From Bacteroides sp. (GTDB taxonomy: Bacteria; Bacteroidota; Bacteroidia; Bacteroidales; Muribaculaceae): DNA of 64,000 nucleotides. Under the pieces are notes generated by a model. It worked only from the letters and a program-made list of their open reading frames with translations, had not been told where the DNA came from and searched no databases. A program made the position numbers and the translations under genes. The stretch spans positions 62,001 through 126,000 of the forward strand of contig JAAVBC010000017.1 in assembly GCA_014803765.1 (NCBI GenBank), in the 5' to 3' direction. Shown here one piece after another: positions 55,465 through 64,000 of this stretch (the first letter of the stretch is position 1; every line of letters begins with the position of its first letter).

Positions 55465-55496
55465 ATTGCGAGAATTATAAGTTTTTGCTAATTTTG
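55465..55496 (+). promoter_or_regulatory. promoter of panC
   Basis: ATTG (55465-55468), a 20-base gap and TAATTTTG (55489-55496) form a Bacteroidetes promoter with one change at -33. It lies within an upstream extension of the panC frame (from 55458), which supports the start at 55590 and a leader of about 85 bases. Confidence 0.65.
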
Positions 55497-55589
55497 CCTG
55501 ATAATTTAGCCTCACCTCCGAATTTGGCGGAGCAGGATGGCATTTGCGAAAAAATTACAGGCACCATTCTGAGGCGTAAAAACAAAGAT

Positions 55590-56438
55590 ATGCAGATTAT
55601 ACGCAGTGTCGAAGAGCTGTTAGGGTATATAGCCCTGAGAAAAGAGCAGCATCAGTCAATAGGTTTCGTCCCCACGATGGGAGCGTTGCATGCCGGACAC
55701 ATATCTCTTGTAGAGAAAGCAGTGGAGGAGAATGACGTAGCAGTCGTCAGTGTATTCGTCAATCCGACTCAATTCAATAATCCTACGGATCTTGCAACTT
55801 ATCCGCGAGATGAAGAAGCGGATATCCGTTTGCTTGCGAAACACGGAGTGGACGCGGTGTTCATGCCCGGTGTAGAAGAAATGTATCCTAATGGGATGGA
55901 GCGTGATCACGAATTCAATCTCGGTGCGGCTGCTGAGGTTATGGAAGGGAAGATGCGTCCCGGACATTTTCAGGGAGTCGCGCAGGTTGTCAGCCGCTTA
56001 TTTCTTCTCGTGCGCCCCAACCGCGCTTATTTCGGCGAGAAAGATTTTCAGCAGATCGCTATCATCAAGAATATGACGGAGAGCGAGGGAATAGATGTCG
56101 AGATCATCAGTTGCCCGATAAAGCGCGCAGAGGATGGTTTGGCGCTTTCCTCGCGAAATGCTCTGCTCACAGAGGAGCAGCGTAAGCGCGCTCCGGAGAT
56201 TTACGCCGCCCTCAAAGAGAGTGTGGAATATTCTAAAACTCATTCCGTACGTGCCACTCACGACAGTGTCGTAGAGCGTCTGGATGCTGTCCCGGAGATG
56301 CAGGTGGAATATTTCGAGATTGTAGACTCCCGAACTCTTCTTCCGGTTGAGGAATGGGATGAAGCACCGAGTGTGACGGGGTGTATCACTGTCTACAACG
56401 GCAAGGTCCGACTTATCGATAATATACGTTACAGATAA
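55590..56438 (+). CDS. panC: pantoate--beta-alanine ligase
   Basis: The ATG at 55590 gives 282 residues starting MQIIRSVEELLGYIALRKEQ; the extra 44 codons upstream are non-conserved and overlap the promoter. Family motifs are GFVPTMGALHAGHISLV (ATP-binding HxGH), FVNPTQFNNPTDLATYPR, YFGEKDFQQIAIIKNM and ALSSRNALLTEEQR (KMSKS-like). The enzyme makes pantothenate from pantoate and beta-alanine. panD follows 65 bases later, so the two pathway steps are encoded together. Confidence 0.97.
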   Translation: MQIIRSVEELLGYIALRKEQHQSIGFVPTMGALHAGHISLVEKAVEENDVAVVSVFVNPTQFNNPTDLATYPRDEEADIRLLAKHGVDAVFMPGVEEMYPNGMERDHEFNLGAAAEVMEGKMRPGHFQGVAQVVSRLFLLVRPNRAYFGEKDFQQIAIIKNMTESEGIDVEIISCPIKRAEDGLALSSRNALLTEEQRKRAPEIYAALKESVEYSKTHSVRATHDSVVERLDAVPEMQVEYFEIVDSRTLLPVEEWDEAPSVTGCITVYNGKVRLIDNIRYR

Positions 56439-56503
56439 GTAATCTTGTTAACTTATTAATCCGAAAGGCAAAAAATCAAAATTTAAGAAACAGAATATAA
56501 GCC

Positions 56504-56854
56504 ATGCTTATCGAAATGATGCAATCCAAGATTCATCGCGTCACAGTGACCGAGGCGAATCTTAATTATATTGGAAGCATAACGATTGATTCGGCATTGC
56601 TGAAGGCTTCCGGGATATTGCCCGGACAGAGAGTCTTTATTGTCAATAATAATAACGGCGAGCGCTTTGACACATACGTCATTGCCGGAGAGGAAAACTC
56701 CGGAGTGATTTGTCTGAACGGAGCTGCTGCGCGTAAGGCACAACCCGGTGATATCGTCATCATCATGAGTTACGTCCAGCTGACTCCCGAAGAGGCAAAA
56801 GAGTTCAAACCGACAGTGATCTTCCCGGACACTGCTACCAACCGACTTCTCTGA
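56504..56854 (+). CDS. panD: aspartate 1-decarboxylase
   Basis: This 116-residue protein has the self-cleavage site Gly24-Ser25 in [10 protein letters not shown]; cleavage there forms the pyruvoyl cofactor. [20 protein letters not shown] and [16 protein letters not shown] complete the family pattern. The enzyme supplies beta-alanine for the PanC reaction and lies directly after panC. Confidence 0.97.
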   Translation: MLIEMMQSKIHRVTVTEANLNYIGSITIDSALLKASGILPGQRVFIVNNNNGERFDTYVIAGEENSGVICLNGAAARKAQPGDIVIIMSYVQLTPEEAKEFKPTVIFPDTATNRLL

Positions 56855-56944
56855 TCAGATTACTTCAATTCTCCCTCTCCGCTCTCCTGAGAGAAAGAGA
56901 TATGAAACAATAGTAAAAACCATAGTAAATACCATACACTAATA

Positions 56945-58297
56945 ATGTTTGATTCATTATCCGAGAAACTTGAGAAATCACTCCAGATATTGAAAGGTGA
57001 GGGAAAAATCACCGAAATCAACGTTGCGCAGACCATGAAGGAGGTGCAGCGTGCGTTGATGAGTGCCGATGTCAATCATAAGATTGCGAAGAACTTCGCA
57101 TCCACTGTTAAGCAGAAAGCGTTGGGTCAGAATGTCCTGACGGCGTTGAAGCCGAAAGAGGTGATGATGAAGATTGTCTACGATGAACTCGTTGCGCTTA
57201 TGGGAGGCAGCCAGGCACCGCTGAATTTAGACGGCAAACCGGCTGTGATTCTTATGTCGGGTCTGCAGGGATCCGGTAAGACTACTTTCTCAGGAAAGCT
57301 TGCGAAATATCTCACTTCAAAAGGAAAGCATCCGTTGCTCGTAGCCGACGACGTGCATCGTCCCGCCGCTGTCGATCAGTTGAAAGTGCTTGGAGAATCC
57401 ATCAATATCCCGGTGTTCTCAGAGCCTGACAGCAAGGATGCGGTAGGGATTGCTCAGAGAGCTGTGGCATACGCAAAGGCGAATAATCATGATGTCGTCA
57501 TTATAGACACGGCGGGTCGTCTGGCAGTGGATGAGGAGATGATGAATGAGATCTCCGCTATCCGCGATGCAGTGAAACCTCAGGAAATTCTCTTCGTTGT
57601 CGACGCAATGACCGGTCAGGACGCTGTGAATACAGCCAAGGCGTTCAACGATCGTCTGGACTTCAACGGCGTAATCCTTACGAAACTCGATGGCGACACA
57701 CGCGGCGGTGCGGCTCTCTCAATCCGTTCGGTTGTCGATAAGCCGATCAAGTTTATCGGCACAGGCGAGAAGATGATGGATCTTCAGGTATTTAATCCTG
57801 AAGGTATGGCAGACCGCATATTGGGTCGAGGCGACCTGCGTGAGCTTGCAGCGCGTGCGCAGACTGTCTATGATGAGCAGGAAGCCAAGGCACTTGAGGA
57901 GAAGATACGTCGCAACAAGTTCGACTTCGAGGATTTCCGCAAGCAGATTCAGCAGATCAAGAAGATGGGTAATCTTAAAGATATAGCATCAATGATTCCC
58001 GGAGTCGGTAAGGCTATCAAGGACATAGATATTGACGACAATGCCTTCAAGGGTATTGAAGCGATCATTGACTCAATGACTCCTTTCGAGCGTCGCAATC
58101 CCGACATCATCAACGCCTCACGCAGAGCGAGAATTGCAAAGGGTAGCGGCACATCGCTGCAGGAGGTCAATAAGCTCATCAAGCAGTTTGCAGAGACGCG
58201 CAAGATGATGAATATGGCGACTAAGATGAATCCCAAAAAGATGATGGCGCAGATGAAGCAGCTTAAGCAGATGCAAAAGGGGATGCCCGGCAGATAA
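56945..58297 (+). CDS. ffh: signal recognition particle protein Ffh
   Basis: This 450-residue protein has the N domain, a GTPase G domain with MSGLQGSGKTTFSGKLAKYL, DTAGRLAVDEEMM, TKLDGDTRGGAALSI and FIGTGEKMMDLQVFNPEG, and a C-terminal M domain rich in methionine (MMNMATKMNPKKMMAQMKQL). These bind signal peptides and SRP RNA. It is an essential single-copy housekeeping gene, followed by a long terminator hairpin. Confidence 0.97.
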   Translation: MFDSLSEKLEKSLQILKGEGKITEINVAQTMKEVQRALMSADVNHKIAKNFASTVKQKALGQNVLTALKPKEVMMKIVYDELVALMGGSQAPLNLDGKPAVILMSGLQGSGKTTFSGKLAKYLTSKGKHPLLVADDVHRPAAVDQLKVLGESINIPVFSEPDSKDAVGIAQRAVAYAKANNHDVVIIDTAGRLAVDEEMMNEISAIRDAVKPQEILFVVDAMTGQDAVNTAKAFNDRLDFNGVILTKLDGDTRGGAALSIRSVVDKPIKFIGTGEKMMDLQVFNPEGMADRILGRGDLRELAARAQTVYDEQEAKALEEKIRRNKFDFEDFRKQIQQIKKMGNLKDIASMIPGVGKAIKDIDIDDNAFKGIEAIIDSMTPFERRNPDIINASRRARIAKGSGTSLQEVNKLIKQFAETRKMMNMATKMNPKKMMAQMKQLKQMQKGMPGR

Positions 58298-58340
58298 TCC
58301 CGGCATTAACTCTGAAAAAGCATAATCGAATCCATTAAAT

Positions 58341-58397
58341 AACAACATAGAGAGAGGGCGTTGACTCCGAGTCAGCGCCCTCTCTCTCTATGTTGTG
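58341..58397. terminator. long hairpin terminator after ffh
   Basis: AACAACATAGAGAGAGGGCG and the later GCGCCCTCTCTCTC with TATGTTGT pair over roughly 25 bp around GACTC-CGA-GTC, with a two-base bulge and a mismatch. It lies between ffh (plus) and the outer membrane protein gene (minus) and can end both transcripts. Confidence 0.8.
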
Positions 58398-58416
58398 TTG
58401 TTGTGTCGGCGGAGGA

Positions 58417-59793
58417 TTAGAAGGGGAAGTTGATGCCGAAGCTGACTTCGGCGTTGCTGTTGAGGGGAATACCCTGCTTGGCGAGCTTACCTACAGTGCG
58501 GTCCATGCCGGCAAACATGTTGAAACCTTTGACATTCAGATTGAGCAACCATCCGAAAGCAACTCCATACGTGCCTGCGGCAAAGTTGACGGAAGCTGCA
58601 AGACATTTCACGGGATGCACGTTGGCAGAGAAGCGGAAGTCTGTCCATGTGAACGAACCATTGAATTTCGTAGTGTTTACCATGCCGAATGAAAGATTGC
58701 GATAGTAGGGAAGGATATACTCCACACCCCAGTTGAGAGTGGCGCGCAGACCGGTTGTTCTGCCTCCGGTGTGACCCTCATCTTCGAGTTGATAGAGATT
58801 ACTGAGATCATCAGTCAGCTTATCCCATTCGGTTCTGCCGTCGTCATCCTTATTATCAGATCCGATAGAGAATGTATAGTCGGAAGTTGCGACCTCGCGA
58901 TAGCCATTGGTAGAAGCCTTCAGAGTATTGCTCCAGGACATAAAGCCGAGGTCAAGCATTGCAAGAGAGAAACGGAAATCGCGCCATTCGTAAGTCGCGC
59001 CCAGATCGAATCCGAGTCCAAAGCCGTTAAGCCCGATGCCGTCAATGTCCAGACCATCCACGTAAAAGCGTCCGGTCTTATCGCTGTATTTCTGCTTGAA
59101 TGTAGCATTCTTGATATTTGCATAGACATCTGCGTTAGTGCGGATATTCCAGGAATCCTCATTCAGTTGGAGATAAGCCTCGTTCATGTACATATCTACA
59201 TTCCCGAGTCCGAGAAGGAACTTTACGGCAGCACCTGCGCGAAGACCGGGAACCTGCTTGATATCACGCGAGTGATTCAACTGAATCTGAGCGTAGGCGT
59301 TGGCAGTGGCACGCAGATTCTTAATGTCGTAGGTCTTATTCTCCACACCCTCCTTGGCAAGACGGATAAGCGACCCCGGCACCATCACTTCAGCATCAGC
59401 GACTGCACTGATTGTGATAGCATTGTTGCCGCCCCAAGCCTTCCAGCCGACAGCGAGTATATCCTCATTGACGGCAGCTCCGATGCGATTCTTATCGTGG
59501 ATCTTTCCAAGCACAGTCGAAGCCTCAACGCCGGGATTAGTGAAGAGGACTGTTCTGCCATCAACATTATAGACGAGTGAGTTAACACCGACATTACCAT
59601 GCATTCCGACATTAAGACTGCCGAGAGCGGGGAAGGCTACAAACCCCTTTCTGACAGTGTCAGCCATCGCGGGATTGAGCATATATCGATGAGTATAGTT
59701 ATCAATAAAATAGCCCGAATAAGAAGCCTGAGCGAATGCAGAGCCGGCAGCGGCACCTGCAACTAAGATTGATAAAATATATTTAGATTTCAT
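58417..59793 (-). CDS. DUF5723-type outer membrane protein
   Basis: This 458-residue protein has a signal peptide (YILSILVAGAAAGSAFAQA) and then YFIDNYTHRYMLNPAMADTV, the start pattern of DUF5723 proteins in Bacteroidales. Many alternating beta strands follow (GLGFDLGATYEWRDFRFSLA), ending NAEVSFGINFPF with a terminal Phe. That fits an outer membrane beta-barrel. Function is unknown. It follows the lipoprotein gene at 59830 by 36 bases and probably shares its transcript, so the two may work together at the outer membrane. Confidence 0.8.
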   Translation of the reverse strand: MKSKYILSILVAGAAAGSAFAQASYSGYFIDNYTHRYMLNPAMADTVRKGFVAFPALGSLNVGMHGNVGVNSLVYNVDGRTVLFTNPGVEASTVLGKIHDKNRIGAAVNEDILAVGWKAWGGNNAITISAVADAEVMVPGSLIRLAKEGVENKTYDIKNLRATANAYAQIQLNHSRDIKQVPGLRAGAAVKFLLGLGNVDMYMNEAYLQLNEDSWNIRTNADVYANIKNATFKQKYSDKTGRFYVDGLDIDGIGLNGFGLGFDLGATYEWRDFRFSLAMLDLGFMSWSNTLKASTNGYREVATSDYTFSIGSDNKDDDGRTEWDKLTDDLSNLYQLEDEGHTGGRTTGLRATLNWGVEYILPYYRNLSFGMVNTTKFNGSFTWTDFRFSANVHPVKCLAASVNFAAGTYGVAFGWLLNLNVKGFNMFAGMDRTVGKLAKQGIPLNSNAEVSFGINFPF

Positions 59794-59829
59794 GACGTTC
59801 TCTTATTTATTTAATTTTTGAGGGCTTAC

Positions 59830-61707
59830 TTAATTATTGGGTTCATAATCATCATCCACATATTCATAGTAACCATTAATGCGCGCTTTGATATTATCAA
59901 GCGTGAGGGTCATTTCCGGCGAGAGAGCGGGAACTTGAGTCGGATCCTGCTGAAGTTCGTTGGAAATTGCTGAGACTTCGTAATAGATACCATCGATACC
60001 GGTCAGATCCTCATAACCTTCATTGGGAGTGATAGTGATGACGATCGGTTCGTTTTCAGCCATAGCTTTCACGACAGTCGCTTTACATTCACCCATTCTC
60101 ACACCCTCCTTGTTCAGAAGATAAGCAGAAAGATTTACGTCGAGCGGCACGATAGAGGAAACGACGGCATTCAGTTCGATTTTCTTGATATGAAGATCGG
60201 AAAGCACATCGGAATCCCATTCGGAGTCAGTGCCGCTATAATAGATCTGAGATCCATCGGCAAGCGCGAGAGGTGCGCGGAACTCATAAGTGCCGGCTAC
60301 GGGATTGATCTCCCATTTGTCTTTGCTATCGCCGGGGAGTTGCAGCGGGAATTTTTCAGCTTCTCCGTCAACTTTCGCGTCTGTGAAATCTACCCTGATG
60401 GTTTCGGGAATGCCATCGCCGTAAAGCACTTCGCCTAATTGAGAGAAGATTTCGGGAGTCGCATTCTCATAACCGACAGCCGGAGTGTAAGTACCCCACG
60501 GAGCGGGAGCCACTGCAAACTTATATGGACCCTCTCCGAGATTTGTGCCTACATTGATAGTGGTCTCCATTGTCAGAGTCTTGGATGCTCCTGATTCCCA
60601 ATGAGGAGTGACTGCAAGTCCGGTGCTTCCGCTCAGACCATATTTGGCACATGTATTCTCAAGACTTATATAGAGCTGAGGATTTGCAAGATTGAGGCGT
60701 GTATTGTCCTGACTGAGGAACTCAGGGAGGTTATTGAGTTTTACGTCATCAAATGCAAAATTATCCAGAGTGTAGTCAATGCCTCCCGAGAAATATGCAA
60801 TATCGAATGAGGAAAGATCATACTGAGAATCGAGATAGAATGAGGTTGGCAGAACTATTCCGGCGCGCGGCACGAGATCAAGATAGCCATCCAGTACATC
60901 CATACTGCCCTTATAGTCGAAAGCGTGATTAACAATAACGTCCTGGCTTTCCATTCCTATAACTTCTGCGCGGAGTGCAATCGACCATTGAGCTGAAGTG
61001 ACGGTGTATGAGGGGACAGTAACGATACCTGTGGCAGGATCGTATGAGCCGAGTCCTTTTACTCCATCTATCACAACCTCTGCAGGTTTGCCATTTTCCA
61101 TTGTGAGAGATTTAGGGAAGCTGAGGCGGAGGTCAGTGATATTTATCTCTTCGATAGTATTTAGCAGCTCAGCTGGAAGGAACATCTTAGTTGTAAAAGT
61201 GACTCCGTTCACACCGAGACTCTTGACAGACGTCACCTTCTTATCGATATTGTCGATATGGTAAGTGAAGGGCTTTTCAATAGATTTAATTTCATAATGC
61301 AAAGCCTCGCGCGCTGACGCTCCCTTTTTGCGAGCTGCGGGGACAGCTACAATGTTGACAGGCACTTTGCCGTCATCAATGTCTTTCGGAGAATTGACGT
61401 GGAAAGAGCTGAGATGAATAGGCTCTGAAGAGAATGTGCCGGTGTTGCGGAACACGAAAATCTGCTTCCCTTGCAGGGCTTCGATGTCGCCGGTATAATC
61501 CTCTTTAATAATATTCTCGTCATCTTTAATATCGATAACAGAATTAAGGGTTACGGGGGCAAGATTGACCGGGACAATCAGATCTTTGACCTCAACACGC
61601 GAAGTTGTGTCGATATTGCCAAGATCATACTTATCATCCACGCATCCTGTCAGGAGTGTTGCGGCAGCTAAGGGCAAGACCAAAGCCGGATAGTAACGAT
61701 TTGCCAT
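59830..61707 (-). CDS. large surface or periplasmic lipoprotein
   Basis: The ATG at 61707 gives 625 residues starting MANRYYPALVLPLAAATLLT with lipobox LTGCVDD; a longer frame to 61749 lacks a signal at the right place. The rest is beta-rich, with repeated domain-like segments (VEVKDLIVPVNLAPVTLNSV, IEEINITDLRLSFPKSLTME, IKKIELNAVVSSIVPLDVNL). No enzymatic motif is seen. Such multidomain lipoproteins paired with an outer membrane barrel are common in this group. Family not recognised with confidence. Confidence 0.75.
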   Translation of the reverse strand: MANRYYPALVLPLAAATLLTGCVDDKYDLGNIDTTSRVEVKDLIVPVNLAPVTLNSVIDIKDDENIIKEDYTGDIEALQGKQIFVFRNTGTFSSEPIHLSSFHVNSPKDIDDGKVPVNIVAVPAARKKGASAREALHYEIKSIEKPFTYHIDNIDKKVTSVKSLGVNGVTFTTKMFLPAELLNTIEEINITDLRLSFPKSLTMENGKPAEVVIDGVKGLGSYDPATGIVTVPSYTVTSAQWSIALRAEVIGMESQDVIVNHAFDYKGSMDVLDGYLDLVPRAGIVLPTSFYLDSQYDLSSFDIAYFSGGIDYTLDNFAFDDVKLNNLPEFLSQDNTRLNLANPQLYISLENTCAKYGLSGSTGLAVTPHWESGASKTLTMETTINVGTNLGEGPYKFAVAPAPWGTYTPAVGYENATPEIFSQLGEVLYGDGIPETIRVDFTDAKVDGEAEKFPLQLPGDSKDKWEINPVAGTYEFRAPLALADGSQIYYSGTDSEWDSDVLSDLHIKKIELNAVVSSIVPLDVNLSAYLLNKEGVRMGECKATVVKAMAENEPIVITITPNEGYEDLTGIDGIYYEVSAISNELQQDPTQVPALSPEMTLTLDNIKARINGYYEYVDDDYEPNN

Positions 61708-61760
61708 TTCTTTTAAATTGATTATTAGGTTAATAAATGATAAAAACAAGGCTGTAATGT

Positions 61761-61876
61761 AACCCCACTCCGTGGGGTTGTGTGGGGGGGGGAGAGGAGT
61801 GTTGTTGAGCCGAGGGTATCAGCCCATAAGGCTGATACCCTCAGTTAAGTGAGAGCAACCCCACGAAGTGTGGGTG
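61761..61876. repeat. three adjacent hairpins between galE and the lipoprotein gene
   Basis: AACCCCAC-TCC-GTGGGGTT (61761-61779) is followed by GAGGGTATCAGCC-CATAA-GGCTGATACCCTC (61812-61842) and by an imperfect copy of the first (61856-61876). The middle one is a perfect 13-bp stem and a likely terminator, though no promoter-proximal gene ends just there on the plus strand. The outer two resemble the CAACCCGC-TTCC-GCGGGTTG units near 19.8 kb. Confidence 0.6.
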
Positions 61877-61906
61877 TGGGGGATTGTGGGGGGATGCGTG
61901 GGCAGG

Positions 61907-62932
61907 TTATGGATTTTTGGGCGTTACGCGCTGCTGCCAACGCCAGGCGTTGCGCATCGTGTCGTCGATGTCTGCTTCAGCCTTCCAGCCGAGGACTTCA
62001 TTGGCTTTCTTAGGGTCAGCCCATATCTTTTCGATATCCCCTTCGCGACGTTTCCCGATCTTGTAGGGGACTTTAACGCCCGTAGCTCGTTCGAAAGATT
62101 CAATGAGCTGAAGAACGCTCAAGCCGGTGCCAGTGCCGAGATTGAAGATTTCAAGTTTCTCACCCTTATTCTCAAGCATACGCTTCATTGCAATGACGTG
62201 AGCGCGAGCAAGATCGTTGACATCAATGAAGTCGCGGATGCAGCTTCCGTCGGGAGTGGAATAATCATCCCCAAACACTGTCAGTTCCTTGCGGATTCCG
62301 GCAGCAGTCTGAGTAAGATAAGGGATTAGATTCTGGGGTACACCCAAGGGGAGTTCGCCGATTTCAGCTGAAGGATGAGCACCTACAGGGTTGAAATATC
62401 GGAGAATAATGCTCTTAATGGGAGCACCGGCATAGATAGTGTCCGTTATGATTTCCTCTGAAATCTGCTTTGTATTTCCATAGGGGGAAGTGGCAGGTTT
62501 GATAGGGGCAGACTCATCAATGGGATTATTGTCCGGTTCGCCATAGACAGTGCAGGAGCTTGAGAACACAATCCCCTCCACACCGAATTCGGGCATAAGG
62601 TCCAAAAGGTTGAGAAGGCTCACCAGGTTATTGCGATAATACTTTAGAGGCTTCTCAACCGATTCATTGACTGCCTTCGAAGCGGCAAAATTAATAATAC
62701 CCTTGATGCCCGGGTGAGAAGAGAAGAGTTTACGGAGGGTCGGAAGGTCGGTGACATCACCTTCGATAAATTCCGGACGGATACCTGAAATTTTCTCAAT
62801 TCCATCAAGCACATGAATGTTGGAATTGGAAAGATTGTCGATAATCACGACCTCATAACCGGCTTTCTGGAGTTCTACGACAGTATGCGAACCGATGTAG
62901 CCGGTGCCACCTGTGACGAGTATCTTAGTCAT
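61907..62932 (-). CDS. galE: UDP-glucose 4-epimerase
   Basis: This 341-residue protein begins MTKILVTGGTGYIGSHTVVE, the NAD-binding GxxGxxG motif. It has the catalytic serine region VFSSSCTVYGEPDNNPIDES, then SPYGNTKQISEEI with the YxxxK dyad, and YFNPVGAHPSAEIGE. Length and motifs match GalE, which interconverts UDP-glucose and UDP-galactose. It lies 19 bases after the sugar nucleotidyltransferase gene, so the two probably form one unit. Confidence 0.95.
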   Translation of the reverse strand: MTKILVTGGTGYIGSHTVVELQKAGYEVVIIDNLSNSNIHVLDGIEKISGIRPEFIEGDVTDLPTLRKLFSSHPGIKGIINFAASKAVNESVEKPLKYYRNNLVSLLNLLDLMPEFGVEGIVFSSSCTVYGEPDNNPIDESAPIKPATSPYGNTKQISEEIITDTIYAGAPIKSIILRYFNPVGAHPSAEIGELPLGVPQNLIPYLTQTAAGIRKELTVFGDDYSTPDGSCIRDFIDVNDLARAHVIAMKRMLENKGEKLEIFNLGTGTGLSVLQLIESFERATGVKVPYKIGKRREGDIEKIWADPKKANEVLGWKAEADIDDTMRNAWRWQQRVTPKNP

Positions 62933-62951
62933 TACTTCTTAGTCTGGATTA

Positions 62952-63851
62952 TTAAAACAGTTTTTCGGGATAGACACCCTCATCCGCCAGCTGGCGGAAG
63001 CGAGCTACAGTTGCGGGGCGATCGGCAGCATAAGTTACGCCAAACCATTTCGAGGGGGTCTCGCGTACTGCAAGGGTTGCCGATCCGTCGCTGATCATGT
63101 TATTGACGACTGTCGGGATATAGAACTCGGATTTAAGTTCATTGCCGCGCTCATTGAGGAATTTGATGAACTCCTTTTCAGAATAATCGAAATAATCGGG
63201 AGTGAAGCCCCACATATTCATGGAGACATTTGCTCCGGCGGGGAATTCCACCTCCTTCTCATCCACGATCTGAATGAGTTTGCCATCCTTGAGCTGAATG
63301 CCGTGACATTCATTGACGCCTGTCAGATACCCTTCCGGCGACACCTGACAATGACCGCGACTTACACCGCCATTTTCACTCAGAGTATTCTCAATTTTGA
63401 ATCCGACCATTCCATACTCACCCTTCTTTCCTTCGAGAGAGCGAAGAAGGTCGGCAAGAATCTGAAAGCTTTCAGCGCCATAATAATCGTCGGCATTGAT
63501 GACGGCGAAGGGTTCGTTGATGACGTCCTTGCCCATCAGCACGGCATGTCCTGTGCCCCAGGGTTTTGTGCGGTCGGGTAGGGGTGCGAATCCTGCGGGG
63601 AGAGCATCCAGTTCCTGGAACACAACTTCCACATCCACATGATTCTCATATTTGGAAATCACTTTCTGACGGAATTCATCCTCGAAATCTTTGCGGATGA
63701 CGAAAACGATTTTGCCGAATCCGGCTCTAAGGGCGTCATAAACACTATAGTCCATGATAGTCTCGCCGCTCGGACCGAGCGCATCGAGTTGTTTAAGACC
63801 GCCGTAGCGGCTGCCCATACCGGCAGCGAGGATTAAAAGTGTCGGTTTCAT
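62952..63851 (-). CDS. sugar nucleotidyltransferase
   Basis: This 299-residue protein begins MKPTLLILAAGMGSRYGGLK, the nucleotide-binding GxGxR-type signature of NTP-transferases. A metal/nucleotide-binding segment follows, PFAVINADDYYGAESFQILA. The C-terminal part has HGIQLKDGKLIQIVDEKEVEFPAG. The family activates sugar phosphates to NDP-sugars. The exact sugar cannot be told; the adjacent galE points to hexose or cell-envelope sugar metabolism. The gene upstream (63859 to the edge) is likely cotranscribed. Confidence 0.85.
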   Translation of the reverse strand: MKPTLLILAAGMGSRYGGLKQLDALGPSGETIMDYSVYDALRAGFGKIVFVIRKDFEDEFRQKVISKYENHVDVEVVFQELDALPAGFAPLPDRTKPWGTGHAVLMGKDVINEPFAVINADDYYGAESFQILADLLRSLEGKKGEYGMVGFKIENTLSENGGVSRGHCQVSPEGYLTGVNECHGIQLKDGKLIQIVDEKEVEFPAGANVSMNMWGFTPDYFDYSEKEFIKFLNERGNELKSEFYIPTVVNNMISDGSATLAVRETPSKWFGVTYAADRPATVARFRQLADEGVYPEKLF

Positions 63852-63858
63852 ATATATT

Positions 63859-64000
63859 TCAATTAGGTTTTTTACGAAGTAGAATCAACAGTTTGATAAA
63901 GAAATCAAACCAGACGATTTTGGAGTTTGCATTTCGCGAGATGTCGCGTTTTGCTTCGTCAATCTCCTTTAGAATTTCCTCCACATTTGCCACATTTATA
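63859..64000 (-). CDS. 3' end of an upstream gene (partial)
   Basis: An open minus-strand frame enters from the right edge and reads INVANVEEILKEIDEAKRDIS and then VWFDFFIKLLILLRKKPN before TGA (63861 to 63859). It is consistent with a real C-terminus: helical, hydrophobic near the end, with no stop in 47 codons. In related genomes a phosphotransferase often precedes the nucleotidyltransferase, but this piece shows no diagnostic motif. Confidence 0.6.
   Translation of the reverse strand, partial: INVANVEEILKEIDEAKRDISRNANSKIVWFDFFIKLLILLRKKPN

Noticed and set aside
55458..55589. Upstream extension of PanC
   Set aside because: The extra 44 residues are not PanC-like, and the promoter ATTG-N20-TAATTTTG lies inside them.

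Overview
The window looks like Bacteroidales DNA, most likely a Muribaculaceae-type gut commensal. Evidence: Bacteroidetes-style promoters (TTTG / TAnnTTTG), Bacteroides-type tra genes, DUF4270- and DUF5723-type proteins, a DPP III with HECLGH, a TraN/TraM/TraK/TraJ transfer set, and a large surface protein with a T9SS-like C-terminal tail. Two regions meet near 20 kb: an AT-rich conjugative element (about 1-19.5 kb) and an ordinary chromosomal segment (20.1-64 kb).

Conjugative element. A minus-strand operon runs from a ParA-like ATPase (15.3 kb) through the type IV secretion genes (TraE pilin, TraF, TraG ATPase, three secreted proteins, TraJ, TraK, TraL-like, TraM, TraN, TraO-like) to a VirD4-type coupling protein that ends at 383. 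The relaxase MobB and its small accessory protein MobA lie upstream, and a nested palindrome ahead of mobA is the likely oriT. Three minus-strand promoters share one element (GTGTAAGGTATTT, then exactly the same spacing, then TAnnTTTG). They sit ahead of mobA, ahead of parA, and at 210-252, where the promoter points out of the window. This suggests one regulator for all three units. Right of the mob genes are two small plus-strand ORFs, an array of 12-bp direct repeats, a very short ORF, a tandem TTTTGGGACCC repeat and a fragment of a tyrosine integrase C-terminus. The right end therefore looks decayed or rearranged. About 0.5 kb of hairpin-rich repeats follows.

Chromosomal part. Minus strand, 20-30 kb: a surface protein, an AlkD-like protein, DPP III, an RlmI-type methyltransferase, the RseP protease, Dxr and a degenerate M23-family protein. 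Plus strand, 30-33 kb: an OmpA-family porin and GdhA. At 33-41 kb is a substrate-utilisation locus: a DcaP-like porin, an MFS transporter and two tandem phospholipase-B-like Ntn hydrolases, with a paralogous MFS gene diverging from it. At 41-64 kb are housekeeping genes: two ABC-F ATPases, RidA, tRNA-Thr(CGU), a Dabb protein, Tex, a TPR-like protein, CapA, FolD, DUF4270, a GT5-like fragment, PanC, PanD, Ffh, a DUF5723-type protein, a large lipoprotein, GalE and a sugar nucleotidyltransferase. The 3' end of one more gene lies at the right edge.

The most interesting items are the three-copy promoter/operator module of the element, the 12-bp repeat array beside the integrase remnant, and the phospholipase-B-like hydrolase/transporter/porin locus. 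All functions are read from sequence motifs by eye; no database search was run.
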